64,000 nt of DNA from DTHT01 sp037444625 (GTDB lineage: Bacteria > Acidobacteriota > Terriglobia > Bryobacterales > Bryobacteraceae), in the NCBI GenBank assembly GCA_037444625.1, contig JBBIMA010000003.1:1-64000 (forward strand), read 5' to 3'. Within the stretch, counting starts at the first letter, position 1; each line of letters starts with the position of its first letter. The notes beneath the pieces were generated by a model. That model had not been told where the DNA came from, did not search any database, and saw only the letters and a list, made by a program, of their open reading frames with translations. A program made the translations under genes and the position numbers. Of this stretch, positions 24,322-32,175 are shown in pieces.

Positions 24322-25983
24322 TCACATCATGTCAATGTATCCGCAGGGGCAGGCCTCGGCGCACTTCTTGCACCCGTTGCACAGCTCCAGTTTGATGCGG
24401 TAGTGCTCGCCCTTGGGCAGGCGCACGAAGGCGTTGGGCGTGCAGTACATCCAGCAGGTCTCGCAGTCCATGCACATGCCGCAGGACATGCAGCGCTTGG
24501 CCTCTTCCAGCGCCTCGGCCTGGCTCAGCCCCTGCTGAATCTCGCTCTCCATGTCCCGCTGCTCCAGGGGCAGGTGCCGCCGTTCGTGCCGCGGGATGGA
24601 AGGATACCAGTCCAGCTTCACCCGATCGCGCGAGATGGGCGGCGGGGCAACGGGCTTCTCCAGCTTCTTGCCCCGCAGGTAGGCGTCAATGGCCTCGGCC
24701 GCGAAGCGACCCTGGCCGATGGCGGTGGTCACCAGGGCCAGATTGACGTCGTCGCCCCCGGCAAACACCCCCTCCAGCCTGGTGCGGCCCCACTCGTCGG
24801 TCTTGATCCAGTCTTTGCCCTCGCGCAGGCCGACGAAGCCGTCGAAGGCCGGCTCCTGGCTGATGGCCGCGATGATCGTGGTGGCTTCGATCTCGAACTC
24901 GCTGCCCGGAATGGGCACCGGCCGCGGGCGGCCGGAGGCGTCCGGCTCGCCGAGCTGCATGCGGATGCAGCGCATGCCCGCCGCCAGGCCGTCCCGCAGC
25001 AAGATCTCGACCGGGGCCGCCAGGAACTCGATCCGGACGCCTTCCTCCAGCGCCCCCTCGATCTCCGGCTTGATGGCGGGCATCTCGGCCCGGGTGCGCC
25101 GGTAAACGATGGTGACCTCGGCGCCCAGCCGGCGGGCTACGCGGGCCGCGTCAATGGCGGTGTCGCCGCCCCCGACCACGAGCACCTTGCCGCCCACCCG
25201 GACCTCTTCGCCGCTGTTGACCCGGTTCAGGAATTCGGTCCCGGTGAAAACGTTGGGCGCGTCCTCGCCCGGCACGCGCAGCTTGATGCCCCGGTGGGCG
25301 CCGATGCCCACGAACACGGCGCGGTACTGCCGGCGCAGCTCCTCGAGGGAAATGTCCTTGCCGATGACGGTGTTCAGACGCAGCTCGACGCCCAGCTCCA
25401 GGATGCGCCCGATCTCGGCGTCCAGCACCTCCCGCGGCAGCCGGTACTTGGGGATGCCGTAGCGCAGCATGCCCCCCGGCCGGCCGAAAGCCTCGAAGAC
25501 GGTCACCGGGTAGCCGCGGCGGGCGAGCTGGTAGGCGCAGGACAGCCCGGCCGGGCCGGCCCCGATCACCGCCACCTTCTCCGCATGGCGTTCCTCGGAG
25601 AGTCGGGTCAGCTTGAGGTTCTTCTCGATGCCGAAGTCCCCCACGAAGCGCTCCAGCGCGTTGACGGCCACCGCGCCGTCCTTCCCCGTACGGTTGCAGT
25701 CGTCCTCGCAGGGATGGGGACAGACGCGCCCGCAGACGGCCGGGAAGGGATTGCGCTCGGTGATCATGCGCCAGGCGATCTCCAGGGCCTGTTCGGGCGT
25801 CCGCCCGTAGGCCTCGTACTGCGCGATGGTGGTCAGCCAGCCGCGAATATCGTTGCCGCACGGGCAGTGGGCGATGCAGGGCGGCGTCTTCTCGACATAG
25901 CGGGGCCGGTAGGGGCTGATCTCCCCGCCGCCCACCGCGGCCGTCTTGATCACCGGCTTCTTGACTTCCTTGAACAAAGGCAT
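24322..25983 (-). CDS. dsrL: DsrL, NAD(P)H oxidoreductase linked to DsrAB
   Basis: This 553-residue flavoprotein is related to the glutamate synthase small subunit. It has an N-terminal Fe-S segment (CGRVCPHPCEDDC), an FAD motif (VIGAGPAGLSCAYQLARRG, near 140), a nucleotide-binding motif (VLVVGGGDTAIDAARVARRL, near 265), and a C-terminal ferredoxin domain (CMSCGMCMDCETCWMYC and CNGCKKCAEACPCG) with two clusters. DsrL exchanges electrons between NAD(P)H and DsrAB. It was first known from sulfur oxidisers, but DsrL-2 types occur in likely sulfite reducers, including Acidobacteria. Assigning type 1 or 2 needs a tree. It lies 9 bases after the ferritin-like gene. Confidence 0.88.
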   Translation of the reverse strand: MPLFKEVKKPVIKTAAVGGGEISPYRPRYVEKTPPCIAHCPCGNDIRGWLTTIAQYEAYGRTPEQALEIAWRMITERNPFPAVCGRVCPHPCEDDCNRTGKDGAVAVNALERFVGDFGIEKNLKLTRLSEERHAEKVAVIGAGPAGLSCAYQLARRGYPVTVFEAFGRPGGMLRYGIPKYRLPREVLDAEIGRILELGVELRLNTVIGKDISLEELRRQYRAVFVGIGAHRGIKLRVPGEDAPNVFTGTEFLNRVNSGEEVRVGGKVLVVGGGDTAIDAARVARRLGAEVTIVYRRTRAEMPAIKPEIEGALEEGVRIEFLAAPVEILLRDGLAAGMRCIRMQLGEPDASGRPRPVPIPGSEFEIEATTIIAAISQEPAFDGFVGLREGKDWIKTDEWGRTRLEGVFAGGDDVNLALVTTAIGQGRFAAEAIDAYLRGKKLEKPVAPPPISRDRVKLDWYPSIPRHERRHLPLEQRDMESEIQQGLSQAEALEEAKRCMSCGMCMDCETCWMYCTPNAFVRLPKGEHYRIKLELCNGCKKCAEACPCGYIDMM

Positions 25984-25992
25984 GGCGACACC

Positions 25993-26427
25993 CTAGGCGT
26001 AGGGATAAATCCTTCGCTTGAAATCCTCCAGTTGAGCAAGCAGCCGTTCGTGCTTGCGCTCGTCGTCGGTCAGATAGCTGAGCAGGTGGCGCAGCACGAA
26101 CAGGCGGCAGTTGCGGCGGGCCTTTTCGGCCAGCTCGACGGTCTCCCGCTCCATCTGAGCATGCTGCTCGATCAGATCCCAGATCTCGCCCAGCTCCTCG
26201 GGCGTCAGATGGAAGGCTTCCTTCTCCAGGCTGTCCAGCATGGCCTGCTGGACGCGCTCGTGCATCATCGAGTCCTGGCGGATGATTTCCATCAACAGCT
26301 TGACGAGCGGGTTGCGGGTCTTCTCGATGACGCTCGAGGTCTGCCGGATGGTGGCCGCCTCCAGCTCCTGCCAGCGACGGAGCGTCTTCTTGAGTTCCTC
26401 CAGGTTTTCTGCGGCTGCTTGGCTCAT
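25993..26427 (-). CDS. Ferritin-like helical-bundle protein in the dsr operon
   Basis: This 144-residue protein is almost entirely helical, with heptad-like spacing, and looks like a four-helix bundle of the ferritin/rubrerythrin type. Candidate metal ligands are His56, His89, Glu93 and an ExxH at 123-126 (DDERKHERLL), but the full ExxH pair set is not present. It occupies the position after dsrB where many sulfate reducers encode DsrD, yet it is about twice DsrD's length and shows no winged-helix pattern. It follows dsrB by 44 bases (containing a strong hairpin) and precedes dsrL by 9 bases. Function unknown; a redox or iron-handling role is speculation. Confidence 0.65.
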   Translation of the reverse strand: MSQAAAENLEELKKTLRRWQELEAATIRQTSSVIEKTRNPLVKLLMEIIRQDSMMHERVQQAMLDSLEKEAFHLTPEELGEIWDLIEQHAQMERETVELAEKARRNCRLFVLRHLLSYLTDDERKHERLLAQLEDFKRRIYPYA

Positions 26428-26446
26428 GATCTCCCCTCTGAATCGG

Positions 26447-26468
26447 GGGGCGGGCCGGAGCCCGCCCC
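26447..26468 (-). other. Strong hairpin directly after dsrB
   Basis: GGGGCGGGC and GCCCGCCCC form a perfect 9-bp stem with a 4-base loop, starting 3 bases after the dsrB stop codon. No T-tract follows, so it is more likely a 3'-end stabilising or attenuating stem for the dsrAB segment than a full terminator. Confidence 0.55.
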
Positions 26469-26471
26469 GGC

Positions 26472-27554
26472 TCAGTACCTGATGTGCGCCGACCGGGCGT
26501 AGGTCAGCCCGGCATGCTTGAAGTCGTCAATGTGGTAGCGCGTGAATTCGATGCCGGTAAGTTTGAAGAAACGGGGCCAGCCGATCCGCTCGATCCACTC
26601 GCCCATGCGCTCGTACTTGCGGGCGTGCCGGGCGTAGACGTCCACGATGTTGACCACCGCGTTGACCACCTCCGGCCAGCGGGGCGGATTGTTGGGCAGG
26701 AACGGGATGGCCAGCTTGCTGAACTTGGGCGCCGAGCGGGCGTTGGAGACCTTGCCTCCCACCCAGATGGACAGCCCGTCGTTATCCGGGTCGTTCAGGG
26801 GCATGGCGGGGCACACCGTATAGCAGTTGCCGCAGAACATGCACTGGGCTTCGACCACCTCGACCGACTGCTTGCCGTCCACGGTCTTGGGCCGGATGGC
26901 GCCCGTGGGGCAGGAGGCGATCAGGGTGGGCAGCTCGCAGACCTTGGGCAGAATGTCGTGCAGGATCTTGGGAGGCTTGCGGTGAACGCCCAGGATGGCG
27001 ATGTCCGAGCAGTGCACCGCGCCGCACATGTTCAGGCAGCAGGCCAGGGCGATGCGCAGCTTGGCGGGCAGCTTCTCCTCGGTGAAGTGATGGCAGAGAG
27101 CGTCCATCACCGCCTTGACGATGCCCGAGGCGTCGGTGGCCGAGGAGTGGCAGTGCACCCAGCCCTGGGTGTGCACGATGTTGGAGATGGCGTTGTTGGT
27201 GCCGCCCACCGGGAAGCCGGCCGCCTCCAGCTCCTTCTTGAGCGGCTCGATGTTGGCCCGATCCTCCAGCAGGAACTCGACGTTGTTGCGCGAAGTGAAG
27301 CGCAAGTGGCCGCCCGAGTACTTGTCGGCCAGAGCGGCGAACCAGCGCAGGGTCTGGACCGAAAGCAGGCGCGGCGAGGCGGCCCGCACGGTATAGAGGC
27401 GCTCGCCCGATTCGGCCACGTGGCAGAAGACGCCGGGAGCGATCCGCTCGTGGTACTTCCACTGCCCGTAGTTGCGCTTGATGATGGGGGGCAGGAACTT
27501 GTCGTAAGGCGGCGGCCCGATGTCGGTGATTCGTTTGGTCGGTTGCTGGCTCAT
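26472..27554 (-). CDS. dsrB: DsrB, dissimilatory sulfite reductase beta subunit
   Basis: This 360-residue subunit carries the catalytic siroheme-[4Fe-4S] site. Cys135, Cys172, Cys173 and Cys177 (in WVHCHSSATDASG and ACCLNMCGAVHC) match the spacing of the cluster ligands known in Desulfovibrio DsrB. A ferredoxin domain follows (CMFCGNCYTVCPAMPL, about 238-250). Together with DsrA it converts sulfite to DsrC-bound sulfur, or the reverse. An AGGAGG site lies 8 bases before the ATG. The gene is 27 bases downstream of dsrA. Confidence 0.97.
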   Translation of the reverse strand: MSQQPTKRITDIGPPPYDKFLPPIIKRNYGQWKYHERIAPGVFCHVAESGERLYTVRAASPRLLSVQTLRWFAALADKYSGGHLRFTSRNNVEFLLEDRANIEPLKKELEAAGFPVGGTNNAISNIVHTQGWVHCHSSATDASGIVKAVMDALCHHFTEEKLPAKLRIALACCLNMCGAVHCSDIAILGVHRKPPKILHDILPKVCELPTLIASCPTGAIRPKTVDGKQSVEVVEAQCMFCGNCYTVCPAMPLNDPDNDGLSIWVGGKVSNARSAPKFSKLAIPFLPNNPPRWPEVVNAVVNIVDVYARHARKYERMGEWIERIGWPRFFKLTGIEFTRYHIDDFKHAGLTYARSAHIRY

Positions 27555-27581
27555 GCTGTCATCCTCCTTGTCGTCACCCCG

Positions 27582-28769
27582 CTACTTGCTCTCCTCGCTC
27601 TGGAAGAAGATGTACGGGTTGTCGCGCGGGGCCGAGATCATCTCGGGCTGCGGATCCAACCCGATGGCGTCCAGGAAATTGGCCATGCCCACGCGCTGGA
27701 TCAACTCGCCCACCCGCTCGCGGTTCATGCCGTACTCGTCCCAGAACTCCCATACCCGCCGGATCAGCTCGACCAGGGTGTCGTAGAGCTCCTCCTCGGG
27801 CACGAAGGGAATGAGCACGGAGCTGAGCAGGGCGCCCTGCACGATGGGCGCCTTGGAGCCGATCAGCACCACGGCGCCCCGCTCCTTGCCCGGACGGAGC
27901 GCCTTGGGCATCACGTTGATGCAGTGCATGCAGCGCACGCACTCGGAGTTCTGGATGGTGAGCCGGCGGCCGTCCCAGCTCATGCATTTCGCGGGGCAGC
28001 GCTCGCAGACGTCCTTCTGGATGTCCAGGCCCTGGGCGGCGTACTCGGCCACGGCCGCGTCGTCCTGCCGGATGTCGTCCTTCCAGGTGCCGATCACCGA
28101 CAGGTCGGCGCGCGCGATCGAAGCCACGCAGTCGTTCGGGCAGCCGGCGAACTTGATCTTGAACTTGTAGGGGAACGGCGGGCGGTGCAGCTCGTCCTGG
28201 AACTCGCGCGTGATGCGATCGCACATCTGCATGGTGTCGTAACAGGCCCACTCGCAGCGCGCCTGGCCCACGCAGGCCGAGGGCGTGCGCATGGCCGAGC
28301 CCGAGCCGCCCAGATCGAAGCCGTTGCGCGCCAGTTCCTGGAAGCAAGGCTCCAGCTTGTCGGTGGTGGTTCCCAGGAAGATGATGTCGCCCGTGGAGCC
28401 GTGCATGTTGGTCAAGCCGCTGCCGTAGCGCTCCCAGATGTCGCACAGAGTGCGCAGGGCGTCGCTGGTGTAGAACCACCCGGCCGGCATGTTGACCCGC
28501 ATGGTGTGGAAGTGGGCCACGTTGGGGAACTTCTCGGGCACGTCGCTGTAACGCCCGATCACTCCGCCGCCGTAGCCCAGCACGCCTACGATGCCGCCGT
28601 GCTTCCAGTGGCCGCGCTTCTCCTCATAGGAAAGCTCGAGCTGGCCCAGCAGGTCGTCGCACACCGGGCTGGAGGCTCGCGCCTTCTTGATTTCCGTCAC
28701 GAAGCTCGGCCAGGGCCCGCTTTCGAGCTGGTCGAGCAGAGGTGTTTTCACTTTGCCGTCCTCGGCCAT
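27582..28769 (-). CDS. dsrA: DsrA, dissimilatory sulfite reductase alpha subunit
   Basis: This 395-residue subunit has the sulfite reductase signature C-x5-C (Cys166, Cys172) and C-x3-C (Cys210, Cys214, in FAGCPNDCVA), plus a ferredoxin domain with two Cys groups at about 255-283. Arg/Lys-rich siroheme-contact segments such as HTMRVNMPAG are present. I chose the ATG at 28769, with GGGAGG 4 bases before it. An in-frame TTG at 28781 would place the ribosome-binding site inside the gene and was rejected. The 43-base gap before it holds an AT-rich patch with a possible internal promoter. dsrB follows after 27 bases. Confidence 0.97.
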   Translation of the reverse strand: MAEDGKVKTPLLDQLESGPWPSFVTEIKKARASSPVCDDLLGQLELSYEEKRGHWKHGGIVGVLGYGGGVIGRYSDVPEKFPNVAHFHTMRVNMPAGWFYTSDALRTLCDIWERYGSGLTNMHGSTGDIIFLGTTTDKLEPCFQELARNGFDLGGSGSAMRTPSACVGQARCEWACYDTMQMCDRITREFQDELHRPPFPYKFKIKFAGCPNDCVASIARADLSVIGTWKDDIRQDDAAVAEYAAQGLDIQKDVCERCPAKCMSWDGRRLTIQNSECVRCMHCINVMPKALRPGKERGAVVLIGSKAPIVQGALLSSVLIPFVPEEELYDTLVELIRRVWEFWDEYGMNRERVGELIQRVGMANFLDAIGLDPQPEMISAPRDNPYIFFQSEESK

Positions 28770-28786
28770 TTGACCTCCCAATCTCT

Positions 28787-28816
28787 ATTTAAGACTTCCG
28801 GTACCGATGTTCTCAA
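28787..28816 (-). promoter_or_regulatory. Possible internal promoter for dsrAB
   Basis: On the minus strand, TTGAGA (28816-28811, overlapping the qmoC stop) is separated by 18 bases from TTAAAT (28792-28787), about 20 bases before the dsrA ATG. This is an unusually AT-rich patch for the region. The fit is moderate: 5 of 6 at -35 and 4 of 6 at -10. Confidence 0.35.
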
Positions 28817-29907
28817 CCTCCCCGGCCCGCCCCCGACGCCGCCAGGGCCACCGTGCGATACACAAGGTGCGCGAACTTCGAGTAAGGCGCGTACAGGAAC
28901 AGGGCGAAGATCAAGACCAAATGCACGAAGTAGACCGCGTACATGGCGGGCGTCTGGACCAGCCGCAGGATCTCGGCCGCGATGCCCGTCACCACGACCC
29001 CCGCCAGAGTGAGCAGGAAGAACCAGTCGAAATACGTGCCGGCGGCGCGCCGCTCCGGGTCCCTCAGGCGCACCGCCAGCAGCAGGAGCACGCCGGCCAG
29101 GATGGCGGCCGCCGCCAGGTTGGCCAGGATCTTGAAGGGACTCCCCAAGGGCAGAGGCGTGCGCATCAGGCCGGTCATCGTGCCGATGCCCACCGCCGTC
29201 CCGACCAAACCCAGGCCAAGGAAACCCCAGAGCGCCAGCAGATGGCCCAAGCGCTGGTCGCGGTGCCGGCCGCAACGGGCGAAGCGCGTATGAGCCAGGA
29301 TCTCCCGTAACGCCGGCGCCAGCCCCGGCAGCACGGCGGCCCGATATCCGGCCGCCCGCAAGGCGCGCAAATAGCCGTTCAGCGACCAGCCGAACAGCAC
29401 CAGCACCAGAGCCGAGACCCCGAAGAACAGGGCTTCCAGCGCCGGGATCGGAAACAGGTTGGCGAACTCCATCTCCGCCGTCGCCTGCCCTTTGGGCCCC
29501 CAGGCGGCCAGAGCCGCGAAAATCACCACGGGCAACAGCAACAGCCAGAGCAAAGCGCGGGGGGAAGCCACCGCGGCCCCCAACCAGCGCGGCGCGGCGA
29601 AATGCCGCACCGCCTCCCGCCGCAGCGCGCCCATCACATCGCCCGGCCGGGCGCCGCGCGGACAACGCGCCGTGCAATCGCCGCAGTAATGACACAGCCA
29701 GAGGGCGGGATCCGCCAGCACCCGCTCCTTCAAGCCCCACTGGGCCTCCAGCATTTGCTTGCGGGGAAACGGAGCCTCCTCAGGGGCCAGCTCGCAGACC
29801 GCCGAGCAGGTCCCGCACTGCATGCACTTCTTCAGGTCCCCGCCCCCGGCGGCCACTACGCGCCGGATGAAGGCCGTGTCGGGCTGAACCAGAAGCGCTT
29901 GGGCCAC
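28813..29907 (-). CDS. qmoC: QmoC, quinone-interacting membrane subunit
   Basis: This 364-residue protein fuses an HdrC-like ferredoxin domain (CMQCGTCSAVC near residue 28 and CHYCGDCTARCPRG near 72) to a NarI/HdrE-like membrane domain with about six helices. It exchanges electrons between the quinone pool and QmoAB, the partner of APS reductase. The start is GTG at 29907 behind an AGGAGGA site. It lies 12 bases after qmoB and 43 bases before dsrA, so the apr-qmo and dsr modules are directly joined here. Confidence 0.95.
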   Translation of the reverse strand: MAQALLVQPDTAFIRRVVAAGGGDLKKCMQCGTCSAVCELAPEEAPFPRKQMLEAQWGLKERVLADPALWLCHYCGDCTARCPRGARPGDVMGALRREAVRHFAAPRWLGAAVASPRALLWLLLLPVVIFAALAAWGPKGQATAEMEFANLFPIPALEALFFGVSALVLVLFGWSLNGYLRALRAAGYRAAVLPGLAPALREILAHTRFARCGRHRDQRLGHLLALWGFLGLGLVGTAVGIGTMTGLMRTPLPLGSPFKILANLAAAAILAGVLLLLAVRLRDPERRAAGTYFDWFFLLTLAGVVVTGIAAEILRLVQTPAMYAVYFVHLVLIFALFLYAPYSKFAHLVYRTVALAASGAGRGG

Positions 29908-29919
29908 TCGATACTCCTC

Positions 29920-32175
29920 CTAAAATCCCTTGTAGGGGTTGGGTCCCATCCGGCGGATCTTCTCGACGAACTCGTTGATCAAGGCGGGCAGGCGCCAGGA
30001 CTCGTCCAGGGCCAGCTCCGCCACCTGAATCCGCTCCCGCTCCAGGCGCAGCCGCTGGAGCGTCTCCTTGACGTTCTCCATGCGCCGGTCGGCCAGCTCG
30101 CTGCCCCGGATGAAATGGCACTGGTAGTTCTCGCCCCACTTGCAGCCGACGAGCAGCACGCCGTCCATGCCGCGGGAGAGCGCGTCGGCGATCCAGACGA
30201 TGTTCAGCGAGCCCAGGCAGCGCAGGGGAATCACTCGCACGCTGGCGTCGTAGCTCAGGCGATTCAGCCCGGCGATGTCCAGGGCGGGATAGGCGTCGTT
30301 CTCGCACATCAGGGCCAGCACCCGCGGCTTTTCCTCCTCCTCGCCGGGCACCTCGATGGCCTTGATCATCGAGGCGATCATGTCCACCGAATAGTTCTTG
30401 AAGGAAATGATGCGCTCCGGGCAGGCGCCCAGGCAGATGCCGCAACGGCGGCAGCGGTACGGATTGGGCTTGGGCGTGCCCTTTTCGTCCTCGTCCAGGG
30501 CGCCGAAGGGGCACTCCTCGGTGCAGCGCTTGCACTGCGTGCAGCGCTGGAGGAAAAAGCTGGGGTAGGAGAGGTCGCCCGCCCGGGGATGCACCGCCTG
30601 GCCGCGCACCGCCATCTCGATGGCCTGGATCGCCTTCAGGGCCGCCCCTTGCGCGTCCTGCTCGGCGCGCGCTCCGTCCATGGGGGCGCGCATCGCCCCG
30701 GCCGCATAGATCGCCGTGCGGCGCGTCTCGTAAGGGAAGCAGACGAAGTGCGAATCCGGGAAGCCGTAGCGCAGGGTGGGCAGGTCGGGCCCCTGCCGGT
30801 AGGTCAAGTGCAGGATCTCGGTGCCTTTGTGCGATTGGAGCTGCTCGGCCTTGCGCGCCGCCTCCGCTCGCTGCGCCTCGGTCTCGCCCTTGACCATCTT
30901 GATCTCGGCGTCCTCCAGGGCGCGGATCGCCTCGCCGTCGGCCGCGTTGGGCGTCATGCCCGCCGCCAGCACCACCAGATCGGCCGGGATCACGATCTCG
31001 CCGCCCAGCAAGGTGTCGCGCACCCGCACCGCCACGCGCCCGTCGGCCTGCCGTTCCACCGAGGTCACTTCCCCCTTGGTGAAGAAGTTCAGCGGGTCGT
31101 CCTGCGCCGCCCGATAAAAGCGCTCGTACTGGCCGGGCGTGCGCATGTCCTTGTAAATCACGTAGACCGCCGCCTCCGGATTTTCCCGGCGGATGTAGCG
31201 GGCCTGCTTGAGCGTCGCCAGGCAGCAGACCGAAGAGCAGTAGGGCAGATGCTCCGGGTCGCGCGAGCCGGCGCACTGGATGAAGACCACGCTGGCCGGC
31301 GCCCGGCCGTCCGAGGGCCGCCGGATCGCCCCGGCCGCCGCCATGCGCTCCAGCTCGACGTTGGTGACGACGTCCGGACTGACGCCGTAGCCCAGGTGGG
31401 CCAGCCGGGCCGGATCGTACGGTTTCCAGCCCGTGGCCATGACGATCGCGCCCACGCGTACCGGCACGCTCTGGCCGTCCTTGACGATCGTCACCTGGAA
31501 AGCGCCGGGCTGGCCTTCGGTGCGCACGATGCGCGCCGAAGTGAACACGCGAATCTTGGGATGGTAGCTGACGGTCTGGATCTTACTCCGGAGGCCGTCG
31601 GGCGCCGGCTCGCGGTAGGGCGGCGCGGCCGGGAACCGCTCCCGGACGCCGGCCAGAAAACCCCCCAACTGCGCTTCCTTCTCCACCAGCACCACTTCGT
31701 AGCCGGCCTCGGCCGCCTCCAGCGCGGCCGTCAGGCCGGCCAGACCGCCGCCCACCACCAGCACGGCACGCGCGATCTCCTCGGCCAGCGGTTCCAGCGG
31801 TTCGGCCTTCTGGGCTTTGACCACGCCCATGCGCACGTAGTCCTCGGCCAGCGCCTGAGTCTCCTCATCCTTGGGCGGGTGGGACCAGACCACATGCTCG
31901 CGCAGGTTGACCCGCTCGAGGACCTGACGCGGATCGAACTGAAAGGCCTCCGTCTTCATGCGGGGCGAGCAGGCGGCGATCACCACCCCGTCAACAGCGC
32001 CCGCGGCCAGGTCGTCCCGAATGAGCTGAACGCCTTCCGGACTGCACAGGAACGGGTGCGTCTTGACCAGGGCGGCCTTGGCCTCCCGCTGCGCCACCTT
32101 CTCCAAACGGGCCAGGTTCAGGGCCTCCCCGATTCCGCAGCCGCCGCAGAGGTAAACGCCGACCTTCTTAGCCAT
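29920..32175 (-). CDS. qmoB: QmoB, HdrA/MvhD-like flavoprotein subunit
   Basis: This 751-residue protein resembles HdrA followed by an MvhD/FlpD-like domain. An N-terminal CGGCGIGEALN segment precedes an FAD motif (VLVVGGGLAGLTAALEAAEA, near 140). Two ferredoxin motifs (CTQCKRCTEECPFG and CRRCGICLGACPER) lie at about 545-600, and a C-terminal domain with CLGSLN and CKWGENYQCH lies at about 625-751. In QmoABC it is proposed to mediate electron transfer, possibly bifurcation, between quinone and AprBA. I chose the ATG at 32175 (AGGAG 8 bases upstream), which overlaps qmoA by 8 bases. An ATG 21 bases upstream is less well supported. Confidence 0.95.
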   Translation of the reverse strand: MAKKVGVYLCGGCGIGEALNLARLEKVAQREAKAALVKTHPFLCSPEGVQLIRDDLAAGAVDGVVIAACSPRMKTEAFQFDPRQVLERVNLREHVVWSHPPKDEETQALAEDYVRMGVVKAQKAEPLEPLAEEIARAVLVVGGGLAGLTAALEAAEAGYEVVLVEKEAQLGGFLAGVRERFPAAPPYREPAPDGLRSKIQTVSYHPKIRVFTSARIVRTEGQPGAFQVTIVKDGQSVPVRVGAIVMATGWKPYDPARLAHLGYGVSPDVVTNVELERMAAAGAIRRPSDGRAPASVVFIQCAGSRDPEHLPYCSSVCCLATLKQARYIRRENPEAAVYVIYKDMRTPGQYERFYRAAQDDPLNFFTKGEVTSVERQADGRVAVRVRDTLLGGEIVIPADLVVLAAGMTPNAADGEAIRALEDAEIKMVKGETEAQRAEAARKAEQLQSHKGTEILHLTYRQGPDLPTLRYGFPDSHFVCFPYETRRTAIYAAGAMRAPMDGARAEQDAQGAALKAIQAIEMAVRGQAVHPRAGDLSYPSFFLQRCTQCKRCTEECPFGALDEDEKGTPKPNPYRCRRCGICLGACPERIISFKNYSVDMIASMIKAIEVPGEEEEKPRVLALMCENDAYPALDIAGLNRLSYDASVRVIPLRCLGSLNIVWIADALSRGMDGVLLVGCKWGENYQCHFIRGSELADRRMENVKETLQRLRLERERIQVAELALDESWRLPALINEFVEKIRRMGPNPYKGF

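Noticed and set aside
25993..26427. Candidate DsrD downstream of dsrB
   Set aside because: The protein is 144 residues, fully helical and ferritin-like. DsrD is about 75-80 residues with a winged helix.
28770..28781. Upstream TTG start for dsrA
   Set aside because: It would place the GGGAGG ribosome-binding site inside the coding region; the ATG at 28769 is correctly spaced.
26484..29012. Very long plus-strand open frame (842 codons) opposite dsrB and dsrA
   Set aside because: It is antisense to clearly conserved genes. The sequence is low-complexity His/Gly/Ala-rich with no domain. Long antisense frames are expected in DNA of this GC content; similar ones oppose qmoB, dsrL, aprA and the TonB receptor.
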